A DNA stretch of 33,301 nucleotides from Phycisphaerales bacterium (GTDB lineage: Bacteria; Planctomycetota; Phycisphaerae; UBA1845): assembly GCA_020353195.1 (NCBI GenBank), contig CP070691.1, forward strand, positions 3,460,666-3,493,966. Direction: 5' to 3'. Shown piece after piece: positions 22,114-31,138 of the stretch (position 1 is its first letter; each line of letters begins with the position of its first letter). Made by a program: the position numbers and the translations under genes. The notes under the pieces are model-generated. The model was not told the DNA's origin and did no database searches. It saw nothing but the letters and a program-made list of their open reading frames with translations.

Positions 22114-23132
22114 GCCGATGCGATCTCCTTTCGGCCCGGCGGCGCCAGCCTCCGGCCCAGCGCCGTCAGCACGCGACGAAACGCCGGTGTGTAGATCAGG
22201 CAGACCAGGACGGTGGCCACCGCCTTGACCACAAGCGTCTTCTCGGGGCGGACGTCGTGCATGAGCATGGTGGTGGTGATGGTCTGCATGATCAGGGCAC
22301 CGGCCAGTGACCCGAGCACGCGGGCCCGGCCGCCGGCCAAACTGGTACCACCCAGAACCACGGCAAGAATCGCGTCGAGCTCGAGGTACTCCCCGCAGTT
22401 GATCGGGTCGGCGGCTTTGATGTTGGCGGTGTAGATCAACCCGGCCAACCCCGCACACGCCCCGCCCAGCGTGTACGCGAATAGCTTGACGGCTCCGACC
22501 CGAACACCGCATAGCCGGGCGGCCCGCTCGTTGCCGCCGACCGACTCGACGTACATGCCGACCGCCGTGACCCGCATCACGAAGCAGACACCCCCGGCAA
22601 CCAGAATCACCAGCCAAATCGGCACCGGCAGCCAGAGCAGCGTCCCGTTGCCCAGGAACTCAAACCGAGGCTGCTCGAACGTGATGATCTGCCCCTCGGT
22701 GATCAACTGCGCGACGCCCCGCCCGGCGACCAGAAGGATCAACGTGGCCACGATCGGCTGCATCCCCACCACCGTAACCACCATCCCGTTCCAGAACCCC
22801 AGAGCAAGGCACACCGCCAGCGCAGCGACGACCGCGATCGCCGCCGGCTGATCGTAGACCACCATGAGCTGAGCAGCCACCGCGCCGGAGACGGCCATCA
22901 CCGACCCCACGGACAGGTCGATCCCGCGGGACGCGATGACGATCGTCATCCCCACCGCCAACAACATGACCTGCGCCCCGCGGTTGAGCACGTCGACCAT
23001 GGAACCGTAAAGCCGACCGTCCTTGAGCTCCAGGTGCGCAAAGTTCGGCGTAAACACGGCATTGAGAATCCAGAGCAGGACCAGAATGGCGACCGGCCAG
23101 AACTCAGGATGATGCCAGAGGCGGCGCTTCAT
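22110..23132 (-). CDS. ytfT: Sugar ABC transporter permease, YtfT-like (furanose importer)
   Basis: The 340-aa permease begins 12 bases after the ATPase gene stop. It has the BPD_transp_2/RbsC-type signature ASRGIDLSVGSVMAVSGA (about residues 66-83), the coupling segment VGGNERAARLCGVRVGAVK, and about ten hydrophobic helices. The segment ANIKAADPINCGEYLELDAI strongly resembles the YtfT branch of this family. It is paired with a second, distinct permease directly downstream, which is the YtfT/YjfF arrangement rather than the single-permease arrangement of ribose or xylose importers. It works in the inner membrane with the YtfR-like ATPase and the YtfQ-like binding protein. Confidence 0.88.
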   Translation of the reverse strand: MKRRLWHHPEFWPVAILVLLWILNAVFTPNFAHLELKDGRLYGSMVDVLNRGAQVMLLAVGMTIVIASRGIDLSVGSVMAVSGAVAAQLMVVYDQPAAIAVVAALAVCLALGFWNGMVVTVVGMQPIVATLILLVAGRGVAQLITEGQIITFEQPRFEFLGNGTLLWLPVPIWLVILVAGGVCFVMRVTAVGMYVESVGGNERAARLCGVRVGAVKLFAYTLGGACAGLAGLIYTANIKAADPINCGEYLELDAILAVVLGGTSLAGGRARVLGSLAGALIMQTITTTMLMHDVRPEKTLVVKAVATVLVCLIYTPAFRRVLTALGRRLAPPGRKEIASA

Positions 23133-23144
23133 GATTGTCAGTCG

Positions 23145-24698
23145 CTAAGGGGAGCGGACTACGTCGGGCCCGTCCTCGTCACCGGCGATGGCGCTCATAA
23201 TCGCCGGCTCGTTGACGTCCGGGCCGTGAAGCTCGCCCACCGGGCGGCGCTCGCGGAGCACCAGCACGTCGTCGCTCATGCGGGCTACTTCATCCAGCTC
23301 GGCGGAGATGAACACCAGGGACAACCCCCGCCGGCACAGTGAATGAACGAGGCGCTCGATCTCCGCCTTGGCGCCAACGTCGATCCCGCGCGTCGGCTCG
23401 TCGAGGATCAGCACGCGAGGCTTACACGCCAGCCAACGGGCGAGGATCACCTTCTGCTGATTGCCGCCGCTGAGGTTCCTTACCGGCGTCTCGAGGTCGG
23501 GCGTGCTGATCCCGAGCCGCTGCACGAACTCGTCCGCGATCCTCCGGTGCACCTTGCGCGATACGCGACCGAACCGGCTCAACCTGGGCTGCACACCGAG
23601 CACGACGTTCTCGCGAACCGACAGGTCAGGAATCAATCCGTCGACCTGGCGGTCCTCGGGCGTCATGACGATACCGACGCAGATGGCGCTCCGTGGCTTG
23701 CGCAGCTTGACCGCGCGGTCGTCAAGCCGGATCGTGCCGCCGTCGGGCCGATCGGCGCCGGCCAGCAGCCGGGCCAGCTCCGTTCGCCCGGAGCCGAGCA
23801 GCCCGGCGATGCCATACACTTGGCCGACACGAAGCTGTAGATCGACCGGCTCCACCGCGTTGCGCCGGTAGAGACCGCGCGCCCGCAGAACGGTCCGCGG
23901 CGAAATTCCGTCGCGCCGGCGGGCCCGGACCTCTTCGCGCTTCCGCTCCGACACCGACACGTCGTTCGGATCTCGGCCCAGCATGTGGGCCACCAGTTGA
24001 ATCTTCGGAAGCGCCCCGGCGTTGAACACGCCCACCCGCCGTCCATTACGGAGAACGGTGATCCGATCGCTTATGCGATACACCTGGTCCAGAAAATGGG
24101 TCACAAAGATGACGCTGATCCCGCGATGCTTCAGACGCTCGACGATGTGGAAGAAACGCTCCGTCTCCTGGCGATCCAGACTCGACGTGGGCTCGTCCAT
24201 GACCATCAGGCGAGCGTCGGTGTTGACCGCCCGGGCCACGCTCACCATCTGCTGGAGCCCGACCGGAAAACTGCCCACCGGGCGCGTGACGTCGACGTCG
24301 ATGCCCAAAGAACCCAACAGCTCGCCCGCCCGCCTGCGGGTCGCCCGCCAGTCGATCCCGAACCACCGCCGCCTCGTGCGACCCAACAGCAGGTTCTCCG
24401 CTACCGAGAGCGTGGGGACCAGGTTGACCTCTTGGTAAATCGTGCTGATGCCGCCGCGGACGGCGTCGGCGGGAGAGCCGGCCTGCCATGACCTGCCCTC
24501 GAACTGAATCGTGCCTCCGTCGGACGTATGAACCCCGGTCAACACCTTGATCAGCGTTGATTTCCCCGCTCCATTACCCCCGATCAGGGCATGCACCTCG
24601 CCCCGGCGAACATCGAAGTCGACGGCAGACAGCGCCTGCACCCCGGGGAACCGTTTGTCGATGCCCCGCATGTCCAGAATGGTGTCGTCGTGTGTCAC
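23145..24698 (-). CDS. ytfR: Sugar ABC transporter ATPase with two nucleotide-binding domains, YtfR-like
   Basis: The 517-aa protein has two fused ATPase domains. The first has Walker A GGNGAGKST (40-48), a diverged signature FPVGLQQMVSVARAV and Walker B LMVMDEPTSSLD. The second has a degenerate Walker A GLLGSGRTEL (Arg for Lys), signature LSGGNQQKVILARWL and Walker B VLILDEPTRGID. This asymmetry is normal for monosaccharide importers. The segment VIFVTHFLDQVYRISDRITV, continuing LRNG, is characteristic of the YtfR branch. The start is a GTG with a modest purine-rich site. The 236 bases separating it from the binding-protein gene show no strong hairpin, although lower expression of the ATPase than of the binding protein is usual. 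Confidence 0.92.
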   Translation of the reverse strand: MTHDDTILDMRGIDKRFPGVQALSAVDFDVRRGEVHALIGGNGAGKSTLIKVLTGVHTSDGGTIQFEGRSWQAGSPADAVRGGISTIYQEVNLVPTLSVAENLLLGRTRRRWFGIDWRATRRRAGELLGSLGIDVDVTRPVGSFPVGLQQMVSVARAVNTDARLMVMDEPTSSLDRQETERFFHIVERLKHRGISVIFVTHFLDQVYRISDRITVLRNGRRVGVFNAGALPKIQLVAHMLGRDPNDVSVSERKREEVRARRRDGISPRTVLRARGLYRRNAVEPVDLQLRVGQVYGIAGLLGSGRTELARLLAGADRPDGGTIRLDDRAVKLRKPRSAICVGIVMTPEDRQVDGLIPDLSVRENVVLGVQPRLSRFGRVSRKVHRRIADEFVQRLGISTPDLETPVRNLSGGNQQKVILARWLACKPRVLILDEPTRGIDVGAKAEIERLVHSLCRRGLSLVFISAELDEVARMSDDVLVLRERRPVGELHGPDVNEPAIMSAIAGDEDGPDVVRSP

Positions 24699-24934
24699 CG
24701 ATACTCATGCCTGGAAGCGGTTCAAGAGTCCGTCGATGGGCGCCGCGGATGGCGAGCCCGCCCGTGTGTTTCGCAGGGATGCTGCCCCAACATGGTCAGG
24801 CTCGGTTGTCACGCATCGAGTACACCCTCACGACCTCCAGAGGACGGGCTGGTCAGGAATCCCCGTGACCCTTGCCGCATTCCGATGCGACGCCCGGACC
24901 CCTCAATCCCTCCGATACTCCGGTCCCCTCTTCC

Positions 24935-25933
24935 CTAATACTTCCGCGAGTCGATCACTTGAGCGGCCTCCGACTGGTCGTAAAGCCTGTCCCGGTTGAC
25001 AATCTTCTTGGGTACGGTGTCGCCGGCGAGAAGCTTGTCGATCGTATCGAACGTGATCGGGCCGAACAGCGGATTGCATTCGACCGTGGCGTTCAGCTTG
25101 CCGGCCACCATGGCCTCGAACGCGCCGCGGACGCCGTCGATCGAGATGACGAGCACACCCCTGCCGGGATTCATCCCTGCGTCGTCCAGCGCCTGGATGG
25201 CGCCAAGAGCCATATCGTCGTTGTGGGCGTAGACGGCCTGGATGTTCCCGCCCTCGGACTTGATGAACGCCTCCATCACCTCCTTGCCCTTGGCCCGCGT
25301 AAACTCGCCGCTCTGCGACTTGATGATCTTCATGTCCGGGAACTGATCGCTGATCTCGGCGAAGCCTCTCTTGCGGTCGATGGCAGGAGCGGACCCGACC
25401 GTGCCCTGAAGCTCGACGATGTTCACCTTGCCGCCGGTCATCTCGACCAGCCACCGGGCGGCCATCCGCCCCTCCTCGACAAAGTCGCTGGCGATCAGCG
25501 TGGCGTACAGGCTGTCGTCGCTGACCTCGATTCCCCGATCCACGAGAATCACCGGAATGCCCGACGCCTTCGCCTCCTTCAATACCGGCTCCCACCCCGT
25601 CTCCACCACCGGCGCCAGCACGATCACATCCACCTCCTGGGCGATGAAATTCTTGATCGACTTGATCTGATTCTCCTGCCTGCCCTGGGCATCGCTGAAC
25701 TTCAAGTTGACGCCCCGCCGCTGAGCCTCGGATTTGATCGATTTCGTCTCCGCCGTCCGCCAGGCCGATTCCGCCCCAACCTGAGAGAACCCGACGGTGA
25801 GCGCCTTTGTCGCGCTCGCCTTCTCATCGGGCGAACCCTCTGCTGGCGGTTCCGGCCTCTCCTTGCGGCACGCCGCGTTCGAGAAACCCAGCACCGCAAG
25901 CAACACGGTAACCAAGAAGAATCTTCGTATCAT
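24935..25933 (-). CDS. ytfQ: Galactofuranose/arabinofuranose-type sugar-binding protein, YtfQ-like
   Basis: The start is the ATG at 25933 (GGAG 7 bases upstream), giving 332 aa. The N-terminus is a signal sequence (FFLVTVLLAVLGFSNAAC) with Cys22 as probable lipidation site, then a Pro/Glu linker; E. coli YtfQ is instead a free periplasmic protein. The mature domain matches YtfQ very closely in segments LTVGFSQVGAESAWR, APVVETGWEPVLKEAK, VELQGTVGSAPAIDRKRGFA, SGEFTRAKGKEVMEAFIK and YAHNDDMALGAIQA. E. coli YtfQ binds galactofuranose. The gene lies 151 bases downstream of a GH127 glycosidase gene and leads the transporter genes. The exact ligand cannot be read from sequence, but a furanose is the best guess. 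Confidence 0.92.
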   Translation of the reverse strand: MIRRFFLVTVLLAVLGFSNAACRKERPEPPAEGSPDEKASATKALTVGFSQVGAESAWRTAETKSIKSEAQRRGVNLKFSDAQGRQENQIKSIKNFIAQEVDVIVLAPVVETGWEPVLKEAKASGIPVILVDRGIEVSDDSLYATLIASDFVEEGRMAARWLVEMTGGKVNIVELQGTVGSAPAIDRKRGFAEISDQFPDMKIIKSQSGEFTRAKGKEVMEAFIKSEGGNIQAVYAHNDDMALGAIQALDDAGMNPGRGVLVISIDGVRGAFEAMVAGKLNATVECNPLFGPITFDTIDKLLAGDTVPKKIVNRDRLYDQSEAAQVIDSRKY

Positions 25934-26084
25934 GACTGGCTCCGATTCGACGGCGGATTCACCCGCCAACGCACGGATTGTCCGGGGGCCATCTCACCGG
26001 CTGCTGCGGGACCGACCTGCCAGCCGGCCGCGTGACCGGTTACAGAACCTGCCCCGCGAGTTTTGAAGCAGTTTCTGCTCCGTT

Positions 26085-28430
26085 CTATTCCGATGAAACC
26101 TCGCCGACCACCCACTCCAGAATGCCGCCGGAAACCCCCTCCCGCAGCTTGACCTCGACTCGCAAGGCCCGGGTCTCCACCGGGTCGAACGTCACACGAT
26201 TGATCTGATCGGCCCGCGTGCCGTACCCGGACGCCCCGGTGACCTCACGCCACTGCTCACCGTCGCGAAACAGCAGCTTCCACGACTCGGGCGTCCGGCA
26301 ACGCCCGCCGATACGCTCGTCATCAAACCAGTGAATCTCGACGCCGTCCACCCGTCGCGGCGCGTCAAAGTCGTATTGCACCCATTCCTCGCTCCCCTTG
26401 TGATCCCACCAGTCAAAATGCGGCACACTCGTGTCACCCGGATACGCCGGTTCGATCCGATCGTACAGGGCTGTCAGCTTCTCCGGCCTGCTCACGTGCG
26501 AAGCCGACACCGTAATCCCACGCTCGGGCCGCGGCGACACCAGCATCGGCGATTCCGGCAACCACACGACCATCTCGCCCGGCTCGCGGTTGTCCCACAC
26601 ACAGTAGGGCACCGCCGTAAACTCGACGGACTTGGCCTCCGCCGCCGGGCGATACAACTTACGGCCCCAATCGTCCCGCTCCACCGCCAGCGCCGTACCC
26701 TTGATGACGGTAATGCCCCCCAGCAGGCCGGCCCGATGCTCGGCGCGCAACTTCGCGTCGGGCGGCAGCGCCAACCGCCGCACCGGCGCCTTGTTGTCGA
26801 CCGCTTCGAGGCAGTAGACGATCGGGCCCCTTTGCAGCGCTACCCGACCAGCGTCGGCCAGCACGCGCGGATGCGCCTCGATACGCCGGATCGGCATGGG
26901 CAGCGTCAGATCGAGTGTATCACCGTCCTTCCACTCACGACGCACGCGTGCGTAACCGTTGCGAACATCAAGCTTGTCGATCCCTTTGCCATTGACTTTC
27001 ACGCTCCCACCATCGCACCAACCCGGGATTCGCAATCGGACGTCAAACGTCGTGGGCTTGACCGGTCTGAGCGTCAACCTGACTGTTGGCTCCCACGGGT
27101 ACCGCGTCTGCTGGGTGATCGTGACCGGCGTGTCCTTGACGGTCAGCTTGGCTTGCCCGGCGACGTAGAGGTTCACGAAAACTCCGTCACCGTCGCAGGC
27201 GTAGGCATAGCCGCCGACCGTGGGCAGTATGCGGGCGAAGTTGGGCGGGCAACAGGCGCAGGAGTACCAGGGCTTCCGGTGATGACCGCCTTGGCTGGCC
27301 AGCGGATTCGTGTAGAAGAACTTGTCTCCCTCCAGCGACACCCCCGCCGGCAGCGCGTTGTAGAGCGTCCGCTCCAGAACGTCGACATACCGGGCGTCGG
27401 CATGCAGAAGGTTCAGGCGATGGTTCCAGAGCACCATGCCGATCGACGCGCATGACTCGCTGTAGGCAGTGTCGTTCGGCAGGTCATACGCGACCGTAAA
27501 GCCCTCATTGTGCCAGGACGGCCCGATACCGCCCGTCACGTACATCTTCCGCTGCACCACATCCTGCCAGATCCGCTGCAGTGCGGCTACGTAACCCGCG
27601 TCGCCGGTAAGATCCTCCACGTCCGCCATCCCGCAGTACAGGTACATCGCCCTGACGGCGTGACCGACGATCTCACTTTGCTCGCGGACGGGAACATGGT
27701 CCTGGCAGTACTCACCGTACAGCTTGCGCCCTCGGGCGTTCCCCCGCTCGTCGATGAAGAACCTCGCCAGATCCAGGTAGCGCTCCTCGCCGGTGGCGCG
27801 ATAAAGCTTGACCAGCGCCAATTCGACCTCCTCGTGCCCGGGAATGTCGCGCCGTTTGTCCGGGCCGAACACCGAGTCGAAGTGGTCCGCCAGCCGGCAA
27901 GCGACGTCGAGCAGCGTCCGCTTGCCCGTAACCTGATGATGCGCCACCGCCGCCTCGATCAGATGACCGCCGCTGTACAGCTCGTGCGCCGAGCGCAGGT
28001 CGGTCCACCGCTGCTCCGGCTTCGCCACCGTGAAGTAGCTGTTAAGATAACCGTCCTTCTGCTGGGCGGCGGCAATCGTCGCGATCAACGCATCGACCTG
28101 CCTGTCCAACGCCGGGTCGTGCTCGCCGGCCAACACGTAACAGGCGCCTTCGAGCAGCTTGAACACGTCGGAGTCGTTGAAACGATAGCCCTGATAATCC
28201 CCCTCCATCTGCCCGGCTGCTTTGGCCAGGTTCGCGATGCGACCCGTCTCCTCGCACATCTTGAAATTGTGCGGGATCGTCTTCTCCGCGTTCGCTTTGA
28301 TGCGCGGTGCCCAGAACTCATCCACGATCCGCACATCCGTAAACGGGACGGGCGTCAGCTTCGAGCCAGCCGCCCCGTTGCTCAGTCCGAACACCACGGC
28401 GCTCATGACCAACCCCATTCCACGTTTCAC
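26085..28430 (-). CDS. Exported GH127-family glycosidase (beta-L-arabinofuranosidase type)
   Basis: This is a 781-aa enzyme from a GTG start at 28430 (AAGGAAGG upstream), with a signal peptide over residues about 1-22. The catalytic (alpha/alpha)6 barrel shows all the zinc-thiolate active-site residues known from Bifidobacterium HypBA1. E309 (HNEGF) matches the acid/base Glu322. E325 and C327 (SESCAS) match Glu338 and Cys340. C393 and C394 (CACCPPNFAR) match the nucleophile Cys417 and Cys418. The E309-E325 spacing of 16 is identical. A beta-sandwich follows, then a C-terminal carbohydrate-binding-like module (about 640-780, from SASHVSRPEKLTALYD), shared with the neighbouring enzyme. It likely removes terminal beta-L-arabinofuranose, or a related sugar, from glycans outside the cytoplasm. 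It is in one operon with a YtfQ-type importer. Confidence 0.9.
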   Translation of the reverse strand: MKRGMGLVMSAVVFGLSNGAAGSKLTPVPFTDVRIVDEFWAPRIKANAEKTIPHNFKMCEETGRIANLAKAAGQMEGDYQGYRFNDSDVFKLLEGACYVLAGEHDPALDRQVDALIATIAAAQQKDGYLNSYFTVAKPEQRWTDLRSAHELYSGGHLIEAAVAHHQVTGKRTLLDVACRLADHFDSVFGPDKRRDIPGHEEVELALVKLYRATGEERYLDLARFFIDERGNARGRKLYGEYCQDHVPVREQSEIVGHAVRAMYLYCGMADVEDLTGDAGYVAALQRIWQDVVQRKMYVTGGIGPSWHNEGFTVAYDLPNDTAYSESCASIGMVLWNHRLNLLHADARYVDVLERTLYNALPAGVSLEGDKFFYTNPLASQGGHHRKPWYSCACCPPNFARILPTVGGYAYACDGDGVFVNLYVAGQAKLTVKDTPVTITQQTRYPWEPTVRLTLRPVKPTTFDVRLRIPGWCDGGSVKVNGKGIDKLDVRNGYARVRREWKDGDTLDLTLPMPIRRIEAHPRVLADAGRVALQRGPIVYCLEAVDNKAPVRRLALPPDAKLRAEHRAGLLGGITVIKGTALAVERDDWGRKLYRPAAEAKSVEFTAVPYCVWDNREPGEMVVWLPESPMLVSPRPERGITVSASHVSRPEKLTALYDRIEPAYPGDTSVPHFDWWDHKGSEEWVQYDFDAPRRVDGVEIHWFDDERIGGRCRTPESWKLLFRDGEQWREVTGASGYGTRADQINRVTFDPVETRALRVEVKLREGVSGGILEWVVGEVSSE

Positions 28431-28466
28431 GAATCGCCTTCCTTTCGGTTAAGCCTGCAGCGTGTT

Positions 28467-30887
28467 CTAACTCGGATTCAGGACCCCGGCAACCCACTCG
28501 AACAGACCGCCCGAACAACCGTCCCGCAGCGTCACCTCCAGCTTCAACTCCGTCGTTTCCACGGGATCGAACGCACGAGAATCCCAGTTCCGGCGGTCCG
28601 CGCCGGCCTTGCCGCGATCCACCACCGGTTTCCATGCGTCACCGTTTCGCCAGAACACACGCCACGACGCCGGCGGGCGACATTCGCCGCCGTCACCGTC
28701 GTCGACCCAGAACACGTGCACCTCCGATACGGTGCGCCGACTCGGGAACTTGTACGTGATCCATTCGGTGGTCCCCTTGTGAGGCTGCCACGTGAACCGG
28801 GGCACCACGCTCGGATCCTTGCCGGTCCAAGGCCAATCCCCGTTGCTGACGGCCGTGATGTCGCCGCTGACGTGCGACGCCTCGTGAATACACGCCGGCG
28901 GCGCCGACCATTCGTGCCCACCGGGACCGGAACTGACCGTCGGAAACGCGCTGACCCGCAGCCGCGCGCAGCCCATCGGAATCAGTGTAATCTCCTCAGC
29001 CGGCCCGGCGCCGACCTTGGCCGGACTCGCCTGCACCTCACCCACCAGCCCCGTTGCGTCCTGCTGCCACGCTTCGATCCGCTTGCCTCTCGCCGTCAGC
29101 TCGATCGGACTGGCGTCAGACGTGAACGGCTGACGCGCCAGCGGACCGGACTTGCGGCGCACGGTAAACGACGACGCGGGGTCCGCGTCATTGAGCACCA
29201 GCCCGTAGTTCCACGGCGTCGTAGGATAAACCTCGTAGGCGGGCCACGTGTCGTAATCTTCGCCGGGACCTTCCTTCAACACCTCCCACTGTTCCCCCAT
29301 CTTGAGCGAATACGTCAGCGGGCCCCGACTCACCGACACGCAGTTGCCGTTGGTCTTCCACGTCGTCAGCCGGATCGCCGCCGCCATCTGCAAACGGACC
29401 TCGTCGCCGTCTGCCCAGTCTCTTTCGATCACGGCGTAACCGCCCGACCGGCCGCGGAACTCCTGCTTCTTGCCGTTGACCACCACGTCCGCGCCCTCGC
29501 ACCAGCCCGGAATGCGCAAGTACAGCGGGAACGCAACCGGCTTCGCGGTTGCCACCGTGAACGAAACGGCCTCGTCAAACGGATAGCCGGTGCCCTCCGT
29601 GATCGTGACTTCCACACCGTCGCCGACCTTGGCCTTGACCTCGGACGCCGCGTAGAGCACCGCAGCCAGGCCGTGGTCCTGCGTCGCCATCCACAGGTGC
29701 TCGGCATAGTAAGGCCATCCCATCGCGACGTTGTGCTGGCAGCACCGGTGATCCCACGGGTCAAACGCCAGCGTGCTCCCGCCGTTCTCCAGACCCGGCG
29801 CCTTGTTCCGGCAATCCAGCTGCACCATGTTCGGCGATGTGACGTAGTGCAGCGCTTTCAGGTCCGGCGTCATGGAGGCCGGAAGCGAATTGAATGCGAC
29901 GTCCTCGAGCCTGTCCGCGAAATCGGGATCCCCCGTGATCTTCAGCAGCATCTCGAAGGACTGCATGATCTCCGTCATCGAGCACGTCTCCGCGCCCTGA
30001 CGCGGACCGTGATACCCCGGACGGCAATCCTCATCCGCCCCGAACATACCGCCGGGCACCTGCCCGTATTGCCCGTAGACGTCCTCCAGCCGCCGCCGCG
30101 TCGCGTCGATCCACTTCGGATCCTTCGACTGCTGGAAATACTGCGCCGGGCTGCGGAAACCCTGGCAAATGTTGACCCCGTGCCAGCTCCGGACCTTCCG
30201 GCTCCAATCCGCCCCGTTGGCCACGACCCGCTCGGCGAAATCCAGCAGCCAGGACTCGCCGGTCCGGTTGTACAGCCAGTACACGCTGTCGAGCTCGTCA
30301 CCCGCACGCACGTGCTGCCACCATTGCAGGTTGTACGTGCCGACGCCCCAGGCGGACACATATAACCTCTCGTCCGACAGTGAGTTGCGATAGCCAAAGT
30401 AGCGGCCCATCACCGGCAGCACCCGCTCGTCCCCGGTGGCCTCGTGGTAGCTGCGCAGCACGAACAGCATGATCATGTTCGGCCAGGCATCGCCGGACTC
30501 CTTCAGCGGCTGCGGTCCCATCCAGCCGTCCTCATCCTGGCTGGCGATCAGGGCATCGATCCAGACCTTCGCCTCGCGGATGATCCGATCGTCCTTGAGA
30601 ACGTAACCCAAGTCGCCGAAGCCCTTTAGCCAATACGGCGCCTCCTCCCACGCCTTCTTCTCCGGATGAAGCCAACCGCTGTCGCCACGGCACCACCGGC
30701 TGACCTCGGGCAGATGCCCGACCATCCCGTCGCGCGTCAGCTCCAACTGCCCCAGCAGCCAACCCCCCGGCGCGATCGAGCCGATCGGCAGCTTGACCAG
30801 CGGGCTTGGCGCCAGCGGAGGCCGATTGGACACGTAGTAAGCCCCGCCACCAGCGACCGGTGCTACGTCGACCGCAGAGACCTTCAT
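28467..30887 (-). CDS. GH127-like (DUF1680) glycosidase without signal peptide
   Basis: This is an 806-aa paralogue, 36 bases upstream of the exported GH127 gene and first in the operon. The start ATG at 30887 has GGAGG 5 bases upstream, and an in-frame TAA a few codons further up closes the frame, so the N-terminus is secure; it has no hydrophobic signal. The zinc/thiolate residues are present: E300 and C302 (AETCSM), and C382 and C383 (HRCCQHN). E286 is a candidate acid/base. The barrel, beta-sandwich and C-terminal module (about 660-806, with TTEWITYKFPSRRTVSEVHV) follow the same plan as the neighbour. Overall similarity to the neighbour is low in the catalytic domain, so it probably cleaves a different linkage. 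It could also belong to GH146 or another DUF1680 subgroup. Confidence 0.85.
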   Translation of the reverse strand: MKVSAVDVAPVAGGGAYYVSNRPPLAPSPLVKLPIGSIAPGGWLLGQLELTRDGMVGHLPEVSRWCRGDSGWLHPEKKAWEEAPYWLKGFGDLGYVLKDDRIIREAKVWIDALIASQDEDGWMGPQPLKESGDAWPNMIMLFVLRSYHEATGDERVLPVMGRYFGYRNSLSDERLYVSAWGVGTYNLQWWQHVRAGDELDSVYWLYNRTGESWLLDFAERVVANGADWSRKVRSWHGVNICQGFRSPAQYFQQSKDPKWIDATRRRLEDVYGQYGQVPGGMFGADEDCRPGYHGPRQGAETCSMTEIMQSFEMLLKITGDPDFADRLEDVAFNSLPASMTPDLKALHYVTSPNMVQLDCRNKAPGLENGGSTLAFDPWDHRCCQHNVAMGWPYYAEHLWMATQDHGLAAVLYAASEVKAKVGDGVEVTITEGTGYPFDEAVSFTVATAKPVAFPLYLRIPGWCEGADVVVNGKKQEFRGRSGGYAVIERDWADGDEVRLQMAAAIRLTTWKTNGNCVSVSRGPLTYSLKMGEQWEVLKEGPGEDYDTWPAYEVYPTTPWNYGLVLNDADPASSFTVRRKSGPLARQPFTSDASPIELTARGKRIEAWQQDATGLVGEVQASPAKVGAGPAEEITLIPMGCARLRVSAFPTVSSGPGGHEWSAPPACIHEASHVSGDITAVSNGDWPWTGKDPSVVPRFTWQPHKGTTEWITYKFPSRRTVSEVHVFWVDDGDGGECRPPASWRVFWRNGDAWKPVVDRGKAGADRRNWDSRAFDPVETTELKLEVTLRDGCSGGLFEWVAGVLNPS

Positions 30888-30909
30888 GCCGTCCTCCGTT
30901 TTACTCTTT

Positions 30910-30939
30910 TATTAACAACGAGTTACGAACGGATCTCAA
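30910..30939 (-). promoter_or_regulatory. Candidate promoter of the glycosidase-transporter operon
   Basis: On the minus strand, TTGAGA (30934-30939) and TTAATA (30910-30915) are separated by 18 bases, in the most AT-rich patch of this part of the window. Transcription would start about 10-15 bases before the GGAGG site of the first glycosidase gene, giving a very short leader. Confidence 0.45.
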
Positions 30940-31108
30940 AGCTCGGCGCGCGCCGGGGCACCCGTGCTCAAGCGGCCAATCGCCGGGCCCGCGCCAGCAA
31001 CGCGGTAGTTGTACACGCTGCCTGCGGCGCGGTAAAGCGACCGGTAGAATGCTGGGATGCCCCCGACTCGAGCCGGTTTGACCTACCCCTCGATCGCCCC
31101 GAAACGCA

Positions 31109-31138
31109 CTGGCAACGCTCCCGGACCCCTGCTATAAT
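31109..31138 (+). promoter_or_regulatory. Candidate sigma70 promoter with consensus -10
   Basis: A perfect TATAAT (31133-31138) has CTGGCA (31109-31114, 4/6) 18 bases upstream. This is the best -10 noted in the window. It faces the M24-like gene 240 bases downstream. Confidence 0.5.

Noticed and set aside
22114..22617. N-terminal extension of the YjfF-like permease
   Set aside because: The upstream in-frame codons lie wholly inside the YtfT-like gene in another frame. The ATG at 22113 overlaps that gene's stop as expected for coupled permease genes.
27510..30365. 951-aa open frame on the plus strand
   Set aside because: It is antisense to two clear GH127-type genes, is extremely rich in Arg, His and Pro, and has no ribosome site. 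It is an artefact of high-GC codon use.
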